Shown here: one piece after another, positions 56,359 through 64,000 of the stretch
Position numbering within the stretch: the stretch's first letter is position 1
Layout of the letters: every line of letters begins with the position of its first letter
Source of the DNA: Homarus americanus
Taxonomy: Eukaryota > Arthropoda > Malacostraca > Decapoda > Nephropidae
Assembly (NCBI RefSeq): GCF_018991925.1
Contig: NW_024732238.1
Location: 7,892,642-7,956,641 of the forward strand
Reading direction: 5' to 3'
DNA length: 64,000 bases
The notes under the pieces: generated by a model
What the model was told of the DNA's origin: nothing
What the model saw: the letters and a program-made list of their open reading frames with translations, nothing else
Database searches by the model: none
Translations under genes and position numbers: made by a program

Positions 56359-57155
56359 TATATATATATTTTTTTTTTTTCTTTTTTTTAGCTGCACCAA
56401 TAAATATTAATTGTTTACAAAAAGTACCAAAGACCGAATCAGAAGATATTTTCTTCTCTCATTACTGTATAATAATTGCTTGGTGTAAAAAGAAATCCCA
56501 TTATCTTTTTACATTTCTTTAACAATTACACCTGTGGTGACTATCCAGCTGTGCAGTGAAACCTTTCCAATTCTCACTACAATGAACTTGCATAATTTTA
56601 GTTATAAATTATTCATTAATATATATTCGGAAGCAAATTGTTCACGTTTGACAGAGCTCACACATGTAACTGGCTGGTGTTTCTTATATCAGTTATGCAT
56701 CAGCCCCCGCACACTCTGAATGTTGCATTACACTTAGCGTGTAAAATTCTCCTTAATTCCTGTAATAACACAAGAGCCTCAAGATTAATCATAAGCTTGT
56801 GATTCTTGAGCCCCTGACTGCTGGTGCAGAGCCATGGCAGTGCAACATACCGTACAGTATTATTCTTTCTTGGTACTTTTCAAGTGTATTTTAACATTAT
56901 ACTGTACTACTGTACATATAAAGAAATGTATTATTTTTTATATTTTATTTTATGCTAAATATATGTGTGTTACAAGACAATACATTGTAATTTGGATCAT
57001 TTCTTGTGTTAGTGAGGTTTCACAATTATTATGCAGTATCCAAAATGTCTGAGGTCCAGATGTTTACCAGGTATAGTTATCATTAGTACTTATAACCATA
57101 CACATAATATTCAACCTAGTGTATTTTTACAAATATTGATATTAAGAAGTGCATA
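56359..57155. other. No gene recognised
   Basis: AT-rich DNA starting with a short TA/T run. No frame resembles a known protein. Confidence 0.5.
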
Positions 57156-57586
57156 CAGGCATCCCCTGTGTTACAGAAATGCAGGTTACAAAAATTTGTG
57201 GTTTGGGAATTTGGAAATTATGACCCAAAAATTTGGGATTTGACCAAAATAATTTGCCCTTATGGAATTTTAGTAAACTAAAAATAATAATAATAAAATA
57301 AAATAAAAATGCAATATACCTGTATAACAAAAATAATTGAAATTTTAATGTTTCTTTCGTGTGGATTCTAGGTGGTTGCTACAAGACGGTTGAGGACCCA
57401 CAACAATGGTGTTGCTCAGAATGAATTCATTCCCCAGCTTGTGTTGAGGACTGTATTCTCCCTTACAGAATTTGGGTAAATTTTCACAAACCTTAAAAAT
57501 CACAACATATGTAGAACAAAAGATTTCATCGTTGGACATTAACCCGATAACTGCAGTAGTGATTTGCCGATCAACCGCCCAGTACA

Positions 57587-57587
<1 letters not shown>

Positions 57588-57626
<39 letters not shown>
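57588..57626. repeat. Poly(A) run of 39
   Basis: Uninterrupted A. It could be the tail of a retroposed sequence, but no matching body or target duplication was found. Confidence 0.9.
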
Positions 57627-57627
<1 letters not shown>

Positions 57628-57891
57628 CATACTGTATATCAATTTTCCCCAATGTCATTTTAACTCTTGTGGATTAAAACACAGTATATGTAGAAGAATG
57701 TGGAAACCATATACAAGTCGATTACTTACCTTAGTTTGGCCGCCACTCTCTCATAGGGCAGAAAAAGGATTGTAACCTCTATTGGTCACCCCAATGCTCG
57801 ACTTATTTGACAATTTAACTAAAAGTAAATATAGATGAAGCTTTCAACATCACACTCAATGTATCTTAAATGTTTCAGCTATAAGTGAGTA

Positions 57892-58733
57892 CAGTGGTCC
57901 CTCGATTAACGAACGGTCCAATTAACGAAATAGCTCCCATAAGGATTTTCAATTCCATTAACGAACAAAACTTCAATTAACGAAAGCCTTACGAGAAACA
58001 CGCTTTGTTGTGTGCATCAGCTGATCGGCTAGTCCCCCAATACAGTAATTGGTTCTATGTTTACATTCGTTTCCAGTGGAGTAAATATCAAGAAAGTTGT
58101 GCTCTTGAATATTTTTACATTTTTTATATTAAAATAATTGGTCATTCTGAAATTTAGTTAACATATTGATAATATATACAGTACAGGGAACAGTTTTTGT
58201 GTGCCAATCAGCTGATCGAATCACCCACCAACGCTTCTCAGTTTAACTTTGTTTACAGTGGAGTGAACATCCAGTTTGTTAGTCTCGAATATTTTTGCAT
58301 TTTTACATTGAAATTATTGGTCATTCTGAAATTTAGTTCACATATTGATAATATACAGTGCAGAAACTATTATGAAACACAAAGAAAGCATTAGAACCAA
58401 TGCACTCTGTAAAGAATATGGCATGTCATCATCGACTGCCTCTACAATCAGCTGTTTGATATGTAAACAATGCTGCCGGTATACGACATACACACACCTC
58501 AAAGTTAAAATATAGTATTCTATTGTTTTTTATTTATTATTATACAGTATACTGTACAGTACAGTATTTAGTTTATATTTAATGTTTTCTTAATTCTATT
58601 ACTGGTATACTTTTTCTGTGAGTTAGAACCAATTACCCAATACCCCATTGAAATAATAGATTCAGTTAACGAGATTTTCGGTTTACGAACGACTCTGTGG
58701 AACCAATTGTGTTCGTTAATCGAGGGACCACTG
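57892..58733. mobile_element. TA-flanked non-autonomous transposon (F)
   Basis: The ends CAGTGGTCCCTCGATTAACG and, reversed, CAGTGGTCCCTCGATTAACG are identical for 20 bases, with TA on each side (57890-57891 and 58734-58735). The 842-base element has an internal direct repeat of about 170 bases (from CAGCTGATCG at 58018 and 58207). No coding sequence. The ends are pogo/Tigger-like. Confidence 0.9.
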
Positions 58734-58735
58734 TA

Positions 58736-59374
<639 letters not shown>

Positions 59375-59931
59375 TATATATATTTTATGGTAACACACAT
59401 GCATTCATTCATGATTTTAAATATATATATACATCATCATAGGATTTCATGAGGTTTCTGAAATAGTGGATAGAGAAAACATACGTCTCAGTTGTGGGGA
59501 CTACGAACTAGTAAACATTCCATACTTAACCCCGCCAGATATAAAAATTTTCACGCGCTGCATTCAAAACGATTTGAATTTCATAATGTGTTGCACTACG
59601 CTGCTTTACCATTTGAGAATGTATGATGCAGTTACTGGGTTTTAAGAAGTTAACTCGCACTAACTCCAATCGCACCACCTCATGCAGCACTGAACATCGT
59701 TTCTGGCGAGTTAAATTCAAGTGTTGTTTGCATTTATTATCATGTTATATCATGAATGAATCGTTTTGTGTTTAAAACTGTTTTTTTCATTCAAACATGT
59801 GCTTGTACTGTATTACAATTTTTGGCCATAAAAAAATTCCTTGGGGGAAGCATTTCAAATTTTATAACAGGAGTCAATGGGAAAATTGGTCCCATGTTAC
59901 GGAAAAATTTTCATAACCCCGGGGATGCCTG

Positions 59932-60849
59932 TATAAATTTTTATAACCATAGTTCATGAGTAATTTATTTCTTGATATCAGTTATTATTTCTATCATAGT
60001 TATTGTTATTACACAATTTCGAGGGAAGGAAAGAATATAAAATAATAGCTAATTTATGGGTTTCTTTTGCCGAGTGTATTCTTTTCACATGACAAATATT
60101 TCAACCACTAATTCCATTAAATTTTGACCAGAGCAACATATACTTTACAGGGCTAAACAATAAGCTTTGAAAACCACGTCTTCATTCTAGCAACCAGGTG
60201 CTGTACAGTACAGGCTTATCCACAAAACTATTATTCAATTCAGCCCTCATCTAGACTTACTTTGAGTCCGTGCAGTTAACAACGGTGAGCATCTACACTG
60301 AATTAAATATCTTTTTTTTTTCAACTTTTCCTATGGTGGTGAAATTTTTAGGAACTACTTTAATTGTCAGGAAGTTTCATCACTTTATCTGGTTATTCAC
60401 CATCTATGCTGTTTTACTGCTGCACAACTGCTCAATGCATGAACTTCCAAACAAGAAACAGTGTTTCATAACAAACATTATGGCAAATACTGTAGAAAAA
60501 CCTTAAAAAATTAATTAATAAATAAATAAATGAAAATTTTATTTCAATAAAAATTCTCTGAAAGTACAGTACAAATGAATATATATAAAAGAAAACACTA
60601 GTCTCAGACACAACAAATAAATTCTGTGAGGAGTTAATAATGTGGGAGGTAATTATTACAAAGTGTGTAAGACTTATCATGTGTTCTGCTGACAAGTATA
60701 GTAGTCTCACTTCTTCTGTTGGATAAACCTACAGTTGTTGAAATGTCGAGTCTTGCTTTAGAAAGCTTTGGTTAATTGCATAATTTGATCAATCACAGGG
60801 TTATTTGAATCAATAGGAAACTACAAAATACAGATTTCTCATGTTACTA
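59932..60849. other. No gene recognised
   Basis: AT-rich DNA downstream of the RYBP exon on the minus strand. Short frames here resemble nothing known. Confidence 0.5.
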
Positions 60850-60931
60850 CAGTAAATCCCCGATATAACGGACGTCTACAACAGACCAGCCTTCCCTCCA
60901 ATTCATCCGTTATATTGGGGGTTTACTACTG
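60850..60931. mobile_element. 82-base hairpin MITE (H)
   Basis: CAGTAAATCCCCGATATAACG at the left pairs with CCGTTATATTGGGGGTTTAC near the right; both ends are CAG/CTG. Only about 35 bases separate the arms. TA precedes it on the left; the right flank is AA. Confidence 0.7.
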
Positions 60932-62644
60932 AATATCCATAACCATAATCCTGGTTAACAGTTCTTGGATAAGGAACAATATCACATAACCGAAAAAGGC
61001 AGAATTCAATTAGAAATATTTCCAGCATTGTCTAAACACATCTACCATTACATAAATTTGGACAGAATATGCTTGTCATGCATATAATCTTGATAACATA
61101 ATTTGTGAAGTTCCATACACTATTAGTAAATTTTTTAACTGGAAAAAGTAGTTAAAGAAAAAGTAATTTAAAATACTTAATTGAGATAAAACTGTATACC
61201 AAAAGAATTGTTCTTGTATACCAGGGTGAATAATGCTAGACATACACAAGAGGAAGGGGGGGGGGGTAATCTCTACCTTCACAACCCAAATGATCCAGGG
61301 CCAAGCTGGACTAAAGTTATTCTGCATCAGTTAACATGGAACTGGTTGTCCTTATGTTGAGGCCTCACACAATACTGTTCCCGCTCACCTCATAAGACTT
61401 CACCCCAGAACAGTAGGAAATAGTGTAAAAGATGTTGGCTTCAGGATTTTTTTTCTTCTAAAAACTCATAAGAAAAAATAAATAAATAAAAAAAAATAAA
61501 AATTAAGCAAGAAATATTTTTCTCAACATTTATTTTTCTATAAAAAAGTGAATACGTACAATACTCACTTAAAAAGCATGTCACACCTGAATACACTAAT
61601 CTTAAAAGTGATACTGAATGCTACTGTACATAATTTTTAGCAAAATGTATCAAACCTTTCACTTCTCATAACACATTCACTCATTCACACTATATTACAC
61701 TACTTCACCATTTTTGTTACAAATTTACATCTAGGACTTACAGCCCAAATCCTAACCATAAAGAAATGTCTCTTGGCATTACCATGACTGTACCAAGAAC
61801 TAATACAGAGGTGTTAAAACTCTCATCAAGCATCAAAAATATGGAGGTTATAAGATTAATCCAAACAACTGTCTCAGCAAAACACGTAAGTGGCACCTCT
61901 GGAAATTCAGTGAATTTTTAGACAATGCTAACAAGGCAACATGATATATTTGTACATTATCATAACAATGGTTTCTCAGCCTCAGTCTGAAACAGTAACA
62001 TGATTCTAACTAAATTTATAATGCCGACAGGTTTTAGACTAAGAGTTATCGTTGGTGTTATATCAAGTTACTGCATTCGCTTTATGCGAAAAACCTGTGT
62101 CTTTACCTGAGGTCTGTCCCAACAAGTACCAAGACAAGACCTGAAATTATTAGAATTTATACAGTTTACAAATTGCAGAGTTCATTTTCTTGTTCAACTA
62201 TTCAGATACAGACAACAAGGTATCAGCTTCTACTGAATTTTACAGTCAAAGGCAATAATGATCAAAGGCAGTCTTACATGAACTCTGTAAAAATCCTAAG
62301 TGGTCATTATGCCATAAGCATAAATAGTACCTTTCAGGTTAACCAAACTGTACATACAAACTAGATATGGCTGGCATAACCAGGGCCATTCATTGAGAGT
62401 CCCATTTCTCTCCTCCTCTTTCACTACAAAATCACTAGCTTCTTCCTCCAAAAATGTCTGCTAGCTTTCTCCACTCAGCACATTTAAGTGTCTATGGCAT
62501 AACATGGTCTCAATTCATTAACATTTACTGACACCTTCCATGCAATACTTTATGTTTCACTGCTGGAATTCACAAAACCCAATAGTGTGTGTAATCACAA
62601 TATGACTGGAAGCTTCAGGCTTTGGGAGATATTATTTTATTGAC
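60932..62644 (-). other. Probable 3' UTR and downstream flank of the RYBP-like gene
   Basis: No coding frame. Minus-strand AATAAA lies at 62636-62641, only three bases past the stop codon, and others lie near 61525 and 61475-61500. Which is used cannot be told; a 3' UTR of ~1.1 kb ending near 61.5 kb is plausible. The poly-T/A-rich patch at 61440-61500 may mark the end. Confidence 0.35.
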
Positions 62645-62885
62645 CTAAGAACTTCGCGATTCAGTTGTTATATCACCATTACGTGTGTCTGTCGAAGCAT
62701 CCGAGATGGACCCTGCTTCCGAGGATGACATGATCTGGGACGTATCACCGTTTGTAGTTGCTGAACTATTTCCGGAAGATGTTTTACGTTGCTTCGGTTG
62801 GAACTCTGTGATGATGACTGTGACATTGTTTACTGTGACTGCATTATGTTGTGCAGTGCTTCTATCTACATTCTTCAATCTTGGT
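62645..62885 (-). CDS. RYBP: RYBP/YAF2-like protein, last coding exon
   Basis: On the minus strand, a good splice acceptor (TTATTTTTTATTTCCAG) is followed at 62885 by an exon that reads [15 protein letters not shown], then [16 protein letters not shown], then a serine/threonine-rich tail ending ESRSS and TAG (62645-62647). The first two motifs are the conserved C-terminal segment of RYBP/YAF2, which forms a beta-hairpin on RING1A/B. RYBP is a subunit of non-canonical Polycomb complex PRC1, which ubiquitinates histone H2A in the nucleus. The exon starts in the middle of a codon, and the N-terminal RanBP2-type zinc finger must lie upstream on the minus strand, outside the window. The plus-strand frame over the same bases is a shadow. 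The choice between RYBP and YAF2 names is arbitrary; arthropods usually have one gene. Confidence 0.85.
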
Positions 62886-63324
62886 CTGGAAATAAAAAAT
62901 AAGGTGTTGAGACATGATTCTGTTTCCAATTGGAGAAATAGAATCTTCTAGATGGAAAAAATAACAGAGGGCTTATGTTCTTTTCTTAAGTGGTGGTTGT
63001 TTTTCATTGGCCTTTTTTACACTTTTAGTGGTAGTAGGTAGTAGACAGCTACCAAACAGGGAGGTACTACCGCCTGGGAAGATATTGGAAGCTTAATGTG
63101 TTGTCTAATGGTAGACCCTGCTGCTATAAGGCTTCACAAAAATTGTGACGAAGTCCCAGGTTGCTGATCTGTCTTTCTGCCTCATTTACACACAATTGCA
63201 GGGTTTCAATTGTTTCTTTTACAACACAATATACTGTACATATATCGTTTCTCACTATTGATTTTTTTTTATTTCTTTATGGTTATTTATTAATATTGTT
63301 ACAGTGTTGTCATTACAATAAGTA
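62886..63324 (-). other. Intron of the RYBP-like gene
   Basis: It begins at the acceptor described above and runs past the window end. No exon for the zinc finger was found up to 64000. Confidence 0.6.
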
Positions 63325-64000
63325 CTTGTTTAATGTCATCCCACTTAACGTTGTTTCGGTACTACGTCGCTGAATTTTAGAGACCAAAAATTTGTTTAAC
63401 GTACCAGTGATCTGATACTACATCGTTTTGCGTGATCACAGACTACTTTCTACGGCGCATCAGCCACTCTTGTCTGGCTGCGCTACGCTCTCGGCTCGGC
63501 GCGCTGCCCTCACTCGCGGAACGTCACAGCGTCCCCAAGTGACAACAAGCCAGCCTCTGTTACGACTTCACATCATTCGTGTGTGCTTAAGTGCTTCTGC
63601 TCTAAAACTGTACTCTAACCATTCAAAATGGCTTCCAAGAGCCCATCAAGTGCTACTGATGCTAGTGTAGTGAAGAGGCAATGTAAGACCATTACCCTTG
63701 CTACAAAAATGAATGCATGGACCCGATTTGAAAAAGGGGAACTCCGCTGTGCTTGGTCTAACCCCCACAACGGTGTGTACTATCCGGACCAACACAGCAT
63801 TGATGACAGTCTTGGTTGTTACACCAAGATCTATAAGGAGAAGAAGATGAGTAACACCAAGCAGTCAACATTGGATTAATTTTCTCGTTGCGGGACGGCA
63901 GAAGCTTCTTCAAAACAGCCGGCAGCCGAGGAGGAGCAACCAACAGCAGCGGAGGAACCCCAGTCAGAGCAGGAGGAGGAGGCAGCCGCAGAATCTCGGT
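63325..64000 (+). mobile_element. Tigger-like transposon remnant in the RYBP intron
   Basis: It starts with CACTTAACGTTGTTTCGG-like end sequence near 63340 and carries a transposase remnant from 63628. It runs out of the window, so the right end is not seen. Confidence 0.5.
63628..64000 (+). pseudogene. Tigger-like transposase with internal deletion
   Basis: MASKSPSSATDASVVKRQC, then KTITLATKMNAWTRFEKGE, is the basic start and first helix of the pogo/Tigger DNA-binding domain. Within a few residues the sequence moves to IYKEKKMSNTKQSTLD, which is like the C-terminal region of such transposases. A TAA (63877-63879) follows, and a glutamate/glutamine/alanine-rich tail continues beyond it. The rest of the DNA-binding domain and the DDE domain are missing, so the protein cannot act as a transposase. 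Confidence 0.55.

Noticed and set aside
57588..57626. Poly(A) tail of a processed pseudogene or SINE
   Set aside because: No gene-like or tRNA-like body is seen upstream and no target duplication flanks it; a slipped A run is as likely.
62685..62951. 88-codon plus-strand frame over the RYBP exon
   Set aside because: It is the antisense of the conserved minus-strand exon; the minus strand carries the family motifs and the splice acceptor.

Overview
The window looks like a repeat-dense intergenic and intronic stretch of an animal nuclear genome, most probably an arthropod and perhaps a decapod crustacean. The clues are Ty3/Gypsy, CR1/Jockey-like LINE, Penelope and pogo/Tigger elements nested in one another, very long (TA)n arrays, and spliced rather than operonic genes. 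The species call is inference. Only one host coding exon is recognisable: the last exon of an RYBP/YAF2-type Polycomb gene on the minus strand at 62645-62885.

Layout. 1-5.1 kb: AT-rich DNA, one copy of a dispersed LTR-like repeat, a minisatellite and an internally deleted LINE. 5.7-25.3 kb: a CR1/Jockey-like LINE (LINE A) split at 7599/23680 by a Gypsy provirus with an env-like gene and matching LTRs (7600-8037 and 23233-23675, 4-bp target duplication GTAT). That provirus is itself split twice. A 5.8-kb unit lies in its integrase (13257-19019, duplication ACAG) and a solo LTR lies in its env (20022-21438, duplication TGAG). 25.3-34 kb: a 5'-truncated Gypsy, a second copy of the LINE (LINE B), then a minus-strand Gypsy with another solo LTR in its RT. 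35.6-37.4 kb: a second, 5'-truncated copy of the 5.8-kb unit. 37.4-44.0 kb: a minus-strand CsRn1-like Gypsy with tandem repeats and a vestigial middle LTR. 44-48.8 kb: two Penelope-like elements with RT and GIY-YIG remnants. 48.9-60.9 kb: TA-flanked DNA transposons, long (TA)n arrays and a palindromic tRNA-SINE-like unit. 61-64 kb: the RYBP terminal exon, its intron and a Tigger-like remnant.

The most unusual structure is the 5.8-kb unit at 13257-19019. It has LTR-style ends (TG...CA), a 4-bp target duplication and end sequences related to the CsRn1-like LTRs at 37.4 and 43.4 kb. What it carries, however, is a two-ORF non-LTR retrotransposon with a long RT frame whose catalytic motifs are present. 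A second locus (35559-37384) carries the same LINE joined to the same LTR-like tail, so the join either moved as a unit or arose repeatedly.

Almost all element genes are broken by stops, frameshifts, insertions or truncations. The exceptions are the gag of the env-bearing provirus and the RT ORF of the 5.8-kb unit. No bacterial operons, tRNA genes, rRNA genes or CRISPR arrays were seen. All alignments were made by eye, so identities and boundaries are approximate.
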